From: an uncultured Clostridia bacterium
GTDB lineage: Bacteria; Bacillota; Clostridia; Christensenellales; Aristaeellaceae
NCBI GenBank assembly: GCA_946410395.1
Contig: CAMKAE010000120.1
Span: 1 to 6,859, forward strand
DNA: 6,859 nucleotides
Direction: 5' to 3'
Shown here one piece after another: positions 1 through 6,768 of this stretch. The notes under the pieces were generated by a model. The model searched no databases. It worked only from the letters and a program-made list of their open reading frames with translations, and had not been told where the DNA came from. Both the position numbers and the translations under genes were made by a program. Every line of letters starts with the position of its first letter. Position 1 is the stretch's first letter.

Positions 1-2
1 TC

Positions 3-800
3 GCCATGGGCTCCGGCACCGAGGTGGCCAAGGAGGCCGGCGACATCACGATCCTCGACGACAACTTTACCTCCATCGACAAGGCCATCCTCTACGGCCG
101 CACGATGTTCAAGTCCATCCGCAAGTTCCTGATCTTCCAGCTGACGGTCAACGTGGCCGCCGTGCTGACCTGCTTCCTGGCTCCCTTCTTCGGGGAGAAC
201 GAAATCCTGACCGTCGTGCAGCTGCTGCTGGTCAACCTGGCCATGGACACCCTGGCGGCCATCGCCTTCGGCTCCGAGCCCACGCTCAAGGAGTACATGA
301 AGGAGAAGCCCATTCCCCGGGACGCGTCCATCGTGTCCAAGTCCATGCTGATTCAGATCGTCATGAGCGCGCTGTTCATCACGGCCGCCTGCCTGTGCAT
401 CCGCTTCGTGCCCGCGCTGGCCAACCTCATGGGCGTGACCGCCGCCAACTATCCGGTGACCGCCATGCATACCACATGGGACGGCGTTGACGGCCTGCGG
501 AACGTGGTGCTGAACTCCGCAGTGTTCGCCACCTTCATGATGGCCATCACCTTCAACGGCTTCAATGCCCGCACGGAGCACCTGAATGTGCTCAAGGACA
601 TCGGCAAGAACAAGATGTTCCTGCTGATCATGGGCATCATCTTCCTGGCCCAGTTCGTCTTCGTCTCCATCGGCGGCGACGTGCTGAAGGTCCACGCCCT
701 GACCCCCACCACCTGGCTGGTCTGCATCGTCATCGCGATCCTGGTGATCGTGGTGGGCACCGTGGCGAAGATGATCACGGGGAAGAAGGAGCAGGCTTAA
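3..800 (+). CDS. Calcium-transporting P-type ATPase, PMCA-like (C-terminal part, 5'-truncated)
   Basis: This is the end of a P-type cation pump that would move Ca2+ out of the cytoplasm using ATP. The gene runs in from the left edge, so only about 265 residues are visible. The first visible residues, AMGSGTEVAKEAGDI, are the end of the P-domain hinge that follows the TGDGVNDAPAL motif in this family; that motif itself lies outside the window. Numbering from the Met at position 6, the membrane segments M5 (about 38-60) and M6 (about 67-88) follow, then four more hydrophobic segments near 112-135, 168-185, 204-222 and 236-256. M5 carries FQLTVNV and M6 carries NLAMDTLA. The Asn77 and Asp81 pair in M6 matches the Ca2+ ligands of type IIB (plasma-membrane) pumps, and FNGFNAR near 183 is also family-typical. 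It ends in a Lys-rich tail and a TAA stop. The gap to the first TerD gene is 60 bases with no terminator, so read-through is plausible. The family is clear; the transported ion is inferred from the motifs. Confidence 0.92.
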   Translation, partial: AMGSGTEVAKEAGDITILDDNFTSIDKAILYGRTMFKSIRKFLIFQLTVNVAAVLTCFLAPFFGENEILTVVQLLLVNLAMDTLAAIAFGSEPTLKEYMKEKPIPRDASIVSKSMLIQIVMSALFITAACLCIRFVPALANLMGVTAANYPVTAMHTTWDGVDGLRNVVLNSAVFATFMMAITFNGFNARTEHLNVLKDIGKNKMFLLIMGIIFLAQFVFVSIGGDVLKVHALTPTTWLVCIVIAILVIVVGTVAKMITGKKEQA

Positions 801-860
801 GGGCGACCTCATCCACGAAATGAAACCGTATCATGCCAACATCGAAAGGAGAGAGAACGC

Positions 861-1478
861 ATGGCTGTGAACCTCGTCAAAGGACAAAAGGTCAACCTGG
901 TCAAGGAGAGCAGCGTCGGCCTGCGCAAGGTGCGTGTGGGCCTGGGCTGGGATGAGGCCGAGCAGAAGAAAGGTTTCTTCGCCGCGCTCTTCTCCGCCAA
1001 GGCTGCCGACATCGACTGCGATGCCTCCGTGATCCTCTGCGGCGCGGACGGCAAGGTGGTGGGCAACGCGGTGAAGGACTGCTGCGTCTACTTCGGCAAC
1101 CTGCAGCACGCCTCGGGCGCGATCGTGCACGCCGGCGACAACCTCACCGGCGGCGGCGAGGGCGACGACGAGCAGATCACCATCGACCTGCAGGCTGTTC
1201 CCGCCAACATCGCCAAGCTGGTCTTCGTCGTGAACATCTACGACGCAAACGTCCGCAACCAGCACTTCGGCATGATCCGCAACGCGTTCATCCGCATTGT
1301 CGACCTGCGCAACAACGCCGAGATCTGCCGCTTCAACCTCACCGACGACTACAGCGGCATGACCGGCATGATCGTGGGCGAGCTGGACCGGGACGGCCAG
1401 GGCTGGCAGTTCAACGCCGTGGGCAAGGGCGTGAAGGACGCCAGCCGCCTGGACAAGCTGCTGGCGCTGTATCGGTAA
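861..1478 (+). CDS. TerD-domain protein, YceC-like (205 aa)
   Basis: This is a calcium-binding stress protein of the TerD family, expected in the cytoplasm or at the inner face of the membrane. It opens with the family signature MAVNLVKGQKVNL, has VGLGWD near 26-31, the acidic loop DIDCDAS at 50-56, and HAGDNLTGGGEGDDE at 90-104. The Asp and Glu residues of these two loops are those used for Ca2+ binding in TerD structures. FGMIRNAFIRIVD at 136-148 is also conserved. Compared with its neighbour it has an extra hydrophobic stretch, KKGFFAALFSAKAA (36-49), before the first acidic loop, and Cys residues at 53, 60, 74, 75 and 156. These features, as I remember them, resemble B. subtilis YceC more than YceD or YceE. 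The start is supported by AAAGGAG at 845-851, nine bases upstream. Family membership is very likely; the exact stress sensed is unknown. Confidence 0.95.
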   Translation: MAVNLVKGQKVNLVKESSVGLRKVRVGLGWDEAEQKKGFFAALFSAKAADIDCDASVILCGADGKVVGNAVKDCCVYFGNLQHASGAIVHAGDNLTGGGEGDDEQITIDLQAVPANIAKLVFVVNIYDANVRNQHFGMIRNAFIRIVDLRNNAEICRFNLTDDYSGMTGMIVGELDRDGQGWQFNAVGKGVKDASRLDKLLALYR

Positions 1479-1508
1479 ACAATTTGTCAGATCCATATAC
1501 ACATTGCG

Positions 1509-1515
1509 AAAGGAG
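1509..1515 (+). promoter_or_regulatory. Ribosome binding site that fixes the second TerD start
   Basis: AAAGGAG lies nine bases before the ATG at 1525. An in-frame TTG at 1504 would overlap this site and add seven Lys/Arg/Glu-rich residues, so it is not the start. The first TerD gene has the same AAAGGAG with the same nine-base spacing (845-851), and the leader context CGAAAGGAGA is shared by both genes, as expected after a tandem duplication that included the leader. Confidence 0.85.
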
Positions 1516-1524
1516 AAAACGAAA

Positions 1525-2109
1525 ATGGCAGTCAACCTCACCAAAGGACAGAAAGTCAGCCTCGACAAGGGCATGAAGCTGGCCCTCATCGGCCTGGGCT
1601 GGGACACCAACCGCTACGACGGCCGCGCCGACTTTGACCTGGACGCCTCCGCCTTCCTGCTGGGCGCCAACGGTCGGGTGCGCAAGGACGAGGACTTCAT
1701 CTTCTACGGCAACCTCTCCGGCGACAACGAGTGCGTGGTCCACACCGGCGACAGCCTCGCGGGCGGCTCCGGCGGCGACGACGAGACCCTGTTCATCGAC
1801 TTCTCGAAGGTGCCCGCCGACGTGGAGCGCATCGCCATCACCGTGACGATCTACGAGGCGGCGGAGCGCGGCCAGAACTTCGGCCAGGTGTCCAACGCCT
1901 ACGTGCGGGTGGCCCGCCGCGCTTCCGACAGCGACATGGTCGGCACCGAGCAGCTGCGCTACAACCTGGGCGAGGACTTCTCCATCGAGACCGCCCTGGT
2001 GGTCTGCGAGCTGTACCGCTCCGGCAGCGAGTGGAAATTCAACGCGGTCGGCGCCGGCTATCAGGGCGGCCTTTATGCCCTGTGCAAGGCTTACGGCGTG
2101 AACGTGTAA
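1525..2109 (+). CDS. TerD family protein (194 aa)
   Basis: This is a standard-length TerD protein (the family is usually about 190 residues), closest in layout to TerD/YceD/YceE. Visible motifs are MAVNLTKGQKVSL at the N terminus, IGLGWDTN (22-29), the acidic loop DFDLDAS (36-42), DFIFYGNL (57-64), HTGDSLAGGSGGDDE (73-87), the block GQNFGQVSNAYVRV (116-129), and a C-terminal ELYR..EWKFNAVGAGY. Both acidic loops used for Ca2+ binding in the family are intact. The usual DNLTG in the second loop is DSLAG here, a mild change. The gene lies 46 bases after the first TerD gene, and the near-identical leader and opening codons point to an old tandem duplication. The pair presumably forms the calcium-binding part of the operon. 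The start chosen is the ATG rather than an upstream TTG because of the ribosome binding site position. Confidence 0.96.
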   Translation: MAVNLTKGQKVSLDKGMKLALIGLGWDTNRYDGRADFDLDASAFLLGANGRVRKDEDFIFYGNLSGDNECVVHTGDSLAGGSGGDDETLFIDFSKVPADVERIAITVTIYEAAERGQNFGQVSNAYVRVARRASDSDMVGTEQLRYNLGEDFSIETALVVCELYRSGSEWKFNAVGAGYQGGLYALCKAYGVNV

Positions 2110-2119
2110 ATCACGGCGC

Positions 2120-2153
2120 AGGCGGCGCTGCGCGAAAACGCGGCGCCGCTTTT
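2120..2153 (+). terminator. GC-rich hairpin with short T run, possible partial terminator or attenuator
   Basis: An inverted repeat pairs 2120-2132 with 2139-2151. The core arms GCGGCGC and GCGCCGC are perfect, extended inward by four pairs (one G-U) and outward by a G-U and an A-T. The loop is CGAAAA. The stem ends in only four T residues (2150-2153) before GCC, so termination is probably incomplete. It lies 10 bases after the second TerD stop and ahead of the rhomboid gene. It could lower expression of the three downstream genes relative to TerD, or protect the 3' end of the TerD transcript. No convincing promoter was found between the hairpin and the rhomboid gene. Confidence 0.5.
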
Positions 2154-2206
2154 GCCGACTTTACTGTGAGAACATGGCGTCTTTTCATTCATGGTGATTT
2201 TGCGAG

Positions 2207-2212
2207 AGGAGG
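2207..2212 (+). promoter_or_regulatory. Ribosome binding site that fixes the rhomboid start
   Basis: AGGAGG lies seven bases upstream of the ATG at 2220. The reading frame stays open a long way upstream, back into the second TerD gene, so the longest open frame greatly overstates the protein. The nearby ATGs at 2174 and 2191 are in other frames. This site decides the start. Confidence 0.85.
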
Positions 2213-2219
2213 CCGGGCC

Positions 2220-2813
2220 ATGTCCGCGAACGGCAAAACGCGGCTGCGGCTGGACTATAACGCGCCGGCGGTGCTGACCTTTGTGCTGCTGTGCGCGGCG
2301 GTGCAGCTGGTGAGCCTGATCACGGGCGGCGAAAGCAACCGCGCGGTGTTCAGCATCCACGGGGGCTCTTTCCCGCTGGTGCTCGTGCGCCTGTTCACCC
2401 ACGTGCTGGGCCATGCCGACTGGACGCACCTGCTGAACAACATGATGTTCATCCTGATCCTGGGCCCCATGATCGAGGAGAAGTACGGCACGTCCAACAC
2501 GGTGTTCGTCATCCTGGCCACGGCCCTGGCGACGGGCCTGGCGCACCTGATCTTCAATCCGGGCACCAGCCTGCTGGGGGCCAGCGGTGTGGTCTTTGCG
2601 TTTATCCTGCTTGCGTCCATCACCGGCGCGCAGGAGCACACGATCCCCCTGACCTTTATTCTGGTGGCGCTGCTGTGGATCGGCGAGCAGGCCTATCAGG
2701 CCTTCGCGGTGCAGAACAATGTGTCCGAGCTGACGCACATCATCGGCGGCGCCGTGGGCGCGGGCTTGGGCTTCGTGATGAAGCGCGACCGGATGGGCAG
2801 ATACGGAACCTGA
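2220..2813 (+). CDS. Rhomboid family intramembrane serine protease (197 aa)
   Basis: This is a membrane-embedded serine protease that would cut transmembrane segments of partner proteins. It has the minimal six-helix rhomboid layout: hydrophobic stretches near 16-36, 70-84, 93-111, 118-136, 141-160 and 171-187, with a short basic N terminus. The family signature FTHVLGHADWTHLLNNM (59-75) carries His61, His65, His70 and the oxyanion-hole Asn74. The catalytic serine is Ser122 in GASG (120-123), and the catalytic histidine is His173 in LTHIIGGAVGAGLG (171-184). All expected active residues are present, so it should be an active protease rather than a pseudoprotease. It sits between TerD and YceG-like genes, where the comparable B. 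subtilis operon has the membrane protein TerC (YceF). The substrate is unknown; an operon partner or another stress-responsive membrane protein is only a guess. The YceG-like gene starts 24 bases downstream, so the two are almost certainly co-transcribed. Confidence 0.93.
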   Translation: MSANGKTRLRLDYNAPAVLTFVLLCAAVQLVSLITGGESNRAVFSIHGGSFPLVLVRLFTHVLGHADWTHLLNNMMFILILGPMIEEKYGTSNTVFVILATALATGLAHLIFNPGTSLLGASGVVFAFILLASITGAQEHTIPLTFILVALLWIGEQAYQAFAVQNNVSELTHIIGGAVGAGLGFVMKRDRMGRYGT

Positions 2814-2837
2814 CAAGAGCATTCCTGAGGTGGCGGC

Positions 2838-5564
2838 ATGTTTACAAGAGGAAACGCGACAACACCGGAGGCCCTGCTGACACCCCTGGGGCAGCGCAGC
2901 CCGGTCTGCGTGTATTTCCTGCGGGTGGCGGGCTGGTCCGCGGCCCTGGAGGAGCAGCTCTGGCGCTGCCATGAGGCGGCCCGGAACAGCGGCGCGGTGC
3001 TGGACAAGGGGCTTCCGAACCCGGACAACTCCCAGCTGACCTACTACAATGAGATGCTCGGCGGCGCCTTTGCCACCGACGCGGGCAGCATCCGCGCGGC
3101 CCTGACCCGCTGGATGCCCACGCTGGGCGAGAAGCAGCGGGTAGAGCTCTCGGACGCCATCAGCGCCCTGCTGGCGGAGCAGAAGCACGCCGGCAAGCCG
3201 GACGGCGCCCTGAAGAACCTGTATATCAAGCTGATGTGCTGGCTGTACTACCGCTTCCGCTCGGTGGCGGAGCGGCTGGGAAAGGAGCCGCTGCCCCTGG
3301 TGCTGTGCGTGGCGGAGGAGCTGTCCGCCCACGCCCTGACCTTCCTGCGGCTGGTGAGCGGCCTGGGCGCCGACATCCTGCTGGTGGAGCCCAAGGGGGA
3401 CGGTGACTATCTCAAGCTGGACCCGCAGGGGCAGTGGTCCCAGCTGTGCGAAATGCCGGGCTTGGCGCCCTTCCCGGCGGACTGGAGCGTCAAGAAGCTG
3501 CGCCAGACCTACGCAAGCCGCGTGCAGCCCGCGCCTGCGCGTCCGCAGCCCCAGGCGCTGAACCCGTCGCAGCTTGCCGCACGCCCGGGTGTACCGCCCC
3601 GTCCGGTGACCCCGGCACCCAACCCGTCGCAGCTTGCCGCGCGCCCCGGCGTACCGCCCCGTCAGCAGCCTCAGGCGCCCAACCCGTCACAGGCCGCTTC
3701 GAGGCCGGTGACACCGCCGCCCGCGCCGGAGCCGCCCGAGCCGGAAAAGGTCGTCACCCGGGAAGGCAAGACCCTGAACATCCGGGGCCTGGGCCCCAGG
3801 AAAGCGCCGCCGGTCAGCCGGCAGCCGGACGACGGTCCGGCGATGCCCAAGCTGAACATCGGCGGCACGGACGGCATCGGGGTCCGCACATCGGTCCGCA
3901 CACGCGGCGACCAGCCGCTGCAGACCACCCAGCCCACCCAGGCGCACCCGGAGCAGACCAACCTGCTGCTGCGCTTCACCGAACCCCAGCAGCAGCCCTG
4001 CACCAACGCGTGGATCGAGACGCCGGAGCTGAGCGCGGTGCTGGTGCCCACCACCCGCCGCGGCGAGGACGCCACCTTCTACTACAACTGCCTGATCCGC
4101 CTGCGGGGCGTTCCGGACAAGGTGAACTACGCCAGCGAGCTGCACTCGCTGTACCGGAAGCTGCTGGAGACCGGCCGCCGGGTGATGGTGGCGGACGAGA
4201 CCTTCCCGAACCCGACCACCGAGGAGCTGGACCGTGTCCGCCGGCACAGCGGCTACCGGACCGCCACGGAGCTGATCGTGGACCTGGCCAACAACCTGCC
4301 CGCGAGCGCCTCGGTCGAGCTGCAGCGCCTGTCGCAGCGCGCCTTTGCCCTGACCCTGCTGGAGGATGACCTGAGGCAGAACAACCTCAATCGCCTGCTG
4401 ACCGACGCCGCGTATCTGGTCTGCTGGATCCGCCGCTACCAGGCGCAGGTCTTCGGCAACTGGCACGAGGGGGACATCCCCTGCTGCATCTTCATGGGCC
4501 ACTGCCGCACCGACCGGGAAGCCCTCTACCTGCGCTACCTGGCCCTGATGCCTGTGGACGTGCTGATCTTCTCGCCCAACCTGAACATGAAGTGCCGCTT
4601 CAACGCCCCGGAGCTGCTGGAGCTCACCGGCGACGAGTCCCTGCCGGAGATGGCCTTCCCCAAGGAGACCGCCCGCATGACCATGCGCACCGCCGCCTCC
4701 CACGCGGAGGAGGAGCTCACCGGCATGCTCTTCGAGGGCACGGGCCTGTACCGGAATCACCAGTTCTCTCAGGCCAACGCCGTGGTGCTGGCCGGCACCC
4801 AGGACGAGATCGGCATCTACTGGAAGCAGGAGCTGAACGTGCGGCCCAACTTCTCCACGAGCAACGGCCTGGTGTGCATGCCGGTGCTGTGGGCCAAGGT
4901 CAGCGGCGTGGACACCCGAGACGAGCTGTCCTACTGGCAGCGGATCGCCGCCATGCGCGGTCCGGACGTGGTGCTGTTCAACCGCCTGCCCACTGTGAGC
5001 CAGCGCGACAGCCGCAAGTACATGGCCCTGGCGCAGAAGTACCTGAAGAACGGCCACATCCTGCAGGAGGCGCTGACGGCCGACAGCCAGTATCCCTTCG
5101 GCCCGCTGCGGCTGGAGATGCAGGCCCACATGCTCAGCAAGGTCCAGGAGATGCTCGACCAGCGGCTGATCAAGGGCACCTTCGTCAACGGCACCGAATA
5201 CCTGGTGCTCTCCACCGCGCTGGCCCTGCCGCCCCAGATGCAGCGCATGGTCCATGCCTTCGACTTCGCCCGGCGCAACCCCAAGATCCTGTGCGTGCAC
5301 AACGGGGACAGCGAGGGCACCCTGGAGGACGCCATCTTCCTGACCTTCCTGAGCCTCATCGGCTTCGACGTGGTGCTTTATGTGCCCACGGGCTACCAGG
5401 CCTTTGAGCGCCATCTCAACGACCGCATGCCGGTGGAGCACCAGGTGGGGCCCTACCGCTTCGACATGAACGTACCGGACTTTGATACCCTGCCCGCGCC
5501 CAAGAGCAACGTGTTTGTGGAGGGGCTGGCTCGGATCGGAATAAAAATCAAGAGGGGGAACTGA
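2838..5564 (+). CDS. YceG-like protein with N-terminal extension (908 aa), partner of TelA
   Basis: This is a large soluble protein with no signal peptide and no membrane segment. The C-terminal ~535 residues (from about 374), together with the position directly before a TelA gene, fit the YceG family of Ter operons. I call the family from context, size and remembered sequence character, not from a search. Its biochemical role is not established. The first ~370 residues are extra relative to B. subtilis YceG (about 537 residues as I recall). They contain a globular region (about 20-220) and a low-complexity Pro/Gln/Ala-rich linker (about 228-372). Three segments share a pattern: residues 23-185, 415-580 and 681-850. 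Each has an (R/K)-x-x-G turn (G32, G424, G690), then (L/F)P (P60, P457, P718), a hydrophobic strand after a proline (P153, P548, P815), and a closing D-(I/V)-(L/V)-x-x-x-P strand (P185, P580, P850). GAGG at 2827-2830 gives a seven-base spacing to the ATG. The stop is one base before the TelA start. Confidence 0.82.
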   Translation: MFTRGNATTPEALLTPLGQRSPVCVYFLRVAGWSAALEEQLWRCHEAARNSGAVLDKGLPNPDNSQLTYYNEMLGGAFATDAGSIRAALTRWMPTLGEKQRVELSDAISALLAEQKHAGKPDGALKNLYIKLMCWLYYRFRSVAERLGKEPLPLVLCVAEELSAHALTFLRLVSGLGADILLVEPKGDGDYLKLDPQGQWSQLCEMPGLAPFPADWSVKKLRQTYASRVQPAPARPQPQALNPSQLAARPGVPPRPVTPAPNPSQLAARPGVPPRQQPQAPNPSQAASRPVTPPPAPEPPEPEKVVTREGKTLNIRGLGPRKAPPVSRQPDDGPAMPKLNIGGTDGIGVRTSVRTRGDQPLQTTQPTQAHPEQTNLLLRFTEPQQQPCTNAWIETPELSAVLVPTTRRGEDATFYYNCLIRLRGVPDKVNYASELHSLYRKLLETGRRVMVADETFPNPTTEELDRVRRHSGYRTATELIVDLANNLPASASVELQRLSQRAFALTLLEDDLRQNNLNRLLTDAAYLVCWIRRYQAQVFGNWHEGDIPCCIFMGHCRTDREALYLRYLALMPVDVLIFSPNLNMKCRFNAPELLELTGDESLPEMAFPKETARMTMRTAASHAEEELTGMLFEGTGLYRNHQFSQANAVVLAGTQDEIGIYWKQELNVRPNFSTSNGLVCMPVLWAKVSGVDTRDELSYWQRIAAMRGPDVVLFNRLPTVSQRDSRKYMALAQKYLKNGHILQEALTADSQYPFGPLRLEMQAHMLSKVQEMLDQRLIKGTFVNGTEYLVLSTALALPPQMQRMVHAFDFARRNPKILCVHNGDSEGTLEDAIFLTFLSLIGFDVVLYVPTGYQAFERHLNDRMPVEHQVGPYRFDMNVPDFDTLPAPKSNVFVEGLARIGIKIKRGN
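3541..3720 (+). repeat. 60-base tandem repeat in the linker of the YceG-like gene (about three copies)
   Basis: Three successive 60-base units begin at 3541, 3601 and 3661. Within them AACCCGTCGC recurs at 3561 and 3621, and a variant, AACCCGTCAC, at 3681, exactly 60 bases apart. The first two units differ by only a few bases over the core that encodes NPSQLAARPGVPPR; the third is diverged (NPSQAASRP). The period is a multiple of three, so copy-number change would keep the frame. The encoded linker is rich in Pro, Gln and Ala and is probably disordered. Confidence 0.9.
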
Positions 5565-5565
5565 C

Positions 5566-6720
5566 ATGGCCATCAATTTCAGCAACGCGTCCCAGCCCAA
5601 GCCCGTGGAGGAAGTGAAGCCCGCCGCGCCCGCGCCGGAGATCATCGAGATGCCGGCCTTTGACGTGTCCGAGGAGCGGGAGAAGGTCAAGAAGGAGATG
5701 GAGCACTCGCCGGAGATCGATGCGCTCACCAGCACCATCGACGTCAGCGACATGAACTCCATCGTCACCTTCGGCTCCCACTCCGCGGAGGAAATCTCCA
5801 AGGCCTCCGACGTGGTGCTGCGCTCCATGGGCCTGGACCAGGTCACCGAGTCCGGCCAGCTGCTGCAGGCCCTGAACAAGGTGATGGAGCAGTTCGACAT
5901 CAAGGAGATCAAGGAAAATCCCTCCCTGATGGGCAAGCTCTTCGGCAACGCCAAGAAGCAGATCGACAAGATCCTCAGCAAGTATCAGAACATGGGCGAC
6001 CAGGTGGACAAGATCTACGTGGAGCTCAAGAAGTACGAGGACGAGATCAAGAAGAGCAACAGCAAGCTGGACACCATGTTCGACGCCAACGTGGCTTACT
6101 ACCACGAGCTGGTGAAGTACATCCTGGCCGGCGAGCAGGGCGTGCAGGAGATCCAGGCCTACATCGACCAGCGCACCAAGGACTTTGAGGACAGCGGCGA
6201 CCAGGGGATCCAGTTCGAGCTGCAGACCCTCAATCAGGCCCGGGACGTGCTGGAGCAGCGTGTGGCGGACCTGCGCACCGCTGAGATCGTGGCCATGCAG
6301 TCCATCCCGATGATCCGGACCATGCAGTACTCCAACCTGAACCTGATCCGCAAGATCAACAGCGCTTTCATCATCACCCTGCCCGTGTTCAAGCAGTCCC
6401 TGGCGCAGGCCCTGATGCTCAAGCGGCAGCGGGTGCAGGCCCAGGCGATCAACGCCCTGGACGAGCGCACCAACGAGCTGCTGGTCAAGAACGCCCACAA
6501 CGCCGTGGAGACCAGCAAGATGACCACCCGCATGGCCACCGGCTCCTCCATCAGCGCCGAGACCCTGGAGACCACCTGGCGCACCATCGTCAGCGGCATC
6601 GAGGAGACCCGCAAGATCCAGGAGAGCGCCGCCGCTAAGCGCAAGGAGGACAAGGCCAAGCTGGAGAAGATCAAGGCCGAGTTCCAGGAAAAGTTCTCCA
6701 TGCCCGATTACAAGAAGTGA
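5566..6720 (+). CDS. TelA-family toxic anion resistance protein (384 aa)
   Basis: This is a cytoplasmic, mostly helical protein of the TelA/YceH family, linked in other bacteria to tellurite, toxic-anion, cell-wall antibiotic or bacteriocin tolerance; its mechanism is not settled. After a Pro/Ala/Glu-rich N-terminal tail (about 11-30) come long amphipathic, charged helices. The region 129-240 is probably coiled coil, with many Lys/Glu and heptad-like hydrophobics. The family core is at 245-273, with IPMIRTMQYSNLNLIRKIN followed by AFIITLP, then LKRQRVQAQAINALDERTNE (285-304). The C-terminal helix (about 345-375) is highly charged. The length is typical of the family. The start is one base after the YceG-like stop, with AGAGGGGG at 5551-5558 inside the end of that gene, so translation is probably coupled and the two products are likely made in matched amounts. 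An intrinsic terminator follows nine bases after the stop. Confidence 0.95.
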   Translation: MAINFSNASQPKPVEEVKPAAPAPEIIEMPAFDVSEEREKVKKEMEHSPEIDALTSTIDVSDMNSIVTFGSHSAEEISKASDVVLRSMGLDQVTESGQLLQALNKVMEQFDIKEIKENPSLMGKLFGNAKKQIDKILSKYQNMGDQVDKIYVELKKYEDEIKKSNSKLDTMFDANVAYYHELVKYILAGEQGVQEIQAYIDQRTKDFEDSGDQGIQFELQTLNQARDVLEQRVADLRTAEIVAMQSIPMIRTMQYSNLNLIRKINSAFIITLPVFKQSLAQALMLKRQRVQAQAINALDERTNELLVKNAHNAVETSKMTTRMATGSSISAETLETTWRTIVSGIEETRKIQESAAAKRKEDKAKLEKIKAEFQEKFSMPDYKK

Positions 6721-6729
6721 TTCGACTGC

Positions 6730-6764
6730 CCCGGTCGGAACGCCGCGTTCCGGCCGGGTTTTTT
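6730..6764 (+). terminator. Intrinsic terminator at the end of the operon
   Basis: A 12-base-pair stem pairs CCCGGTCGGAAC (6730-6741) with GTTCCGGCCGGG (6747-6758), with one G-U pair and a five-base GCCGC loop that can close by one more G-C pair. Six T residues follow at 6759-6764. It starts nine bases after the TelA stop and marks the end of the transcript. Confidence 0.95.
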
Positions 6765-6768
6765 GTCT

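Noticed and set aside
821..834. TGAAAC at 821 and TATCAT at 829 as a promoter ahead of the first TerD gene, possibly ECF-sigma type as for the B. subtilis yce operon
   Set aside because: TGAAAC has no CGT-type -10 at about 16 bases, and TATCAT has no -35 match at 16-18 bases upstream.
1484..1489. TTGTCA between the two TerD genes as a -35 box
   Set aside because: No -10-like sequence at the right distance; the position 17 bases downstream is already the ribosome binding site region.
1731..2219. Extension of the rhomboid reading frame upstream into the second TerD gene
   Set aside because: The upstream translation is Arg/Gly-rich out-of-frame TerD sequence. A good ribosome binding site at 2207-2212 places the start at 2220.
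2091..3332. A 413-residue minus-strand open frame opposite the rhomboid gene and the start of the YceG-like gene
   Set aside because: Gln/His/Arg-rich low-complexity translation, antisense to a rhomboid with intact catalytic motifs; a by-product of the GC-rich codon bias.
3541..3720. CRISPR-like array
   Set aside because: The 60-base repeat has no unique spacers, is in frame inside a gene and encodes a Pro-rich linker.
3687..5981. A 764-residue open frame on the minus strand, opposite the YceG-like and TelA genes
   Set aside because: It has an amino-acid mix dominated by Val, Gly, His, Gln and Leu, typical of the reverse of GC-rich codons. It has no recognisable domain and spans two clearly real genes on the other strand.
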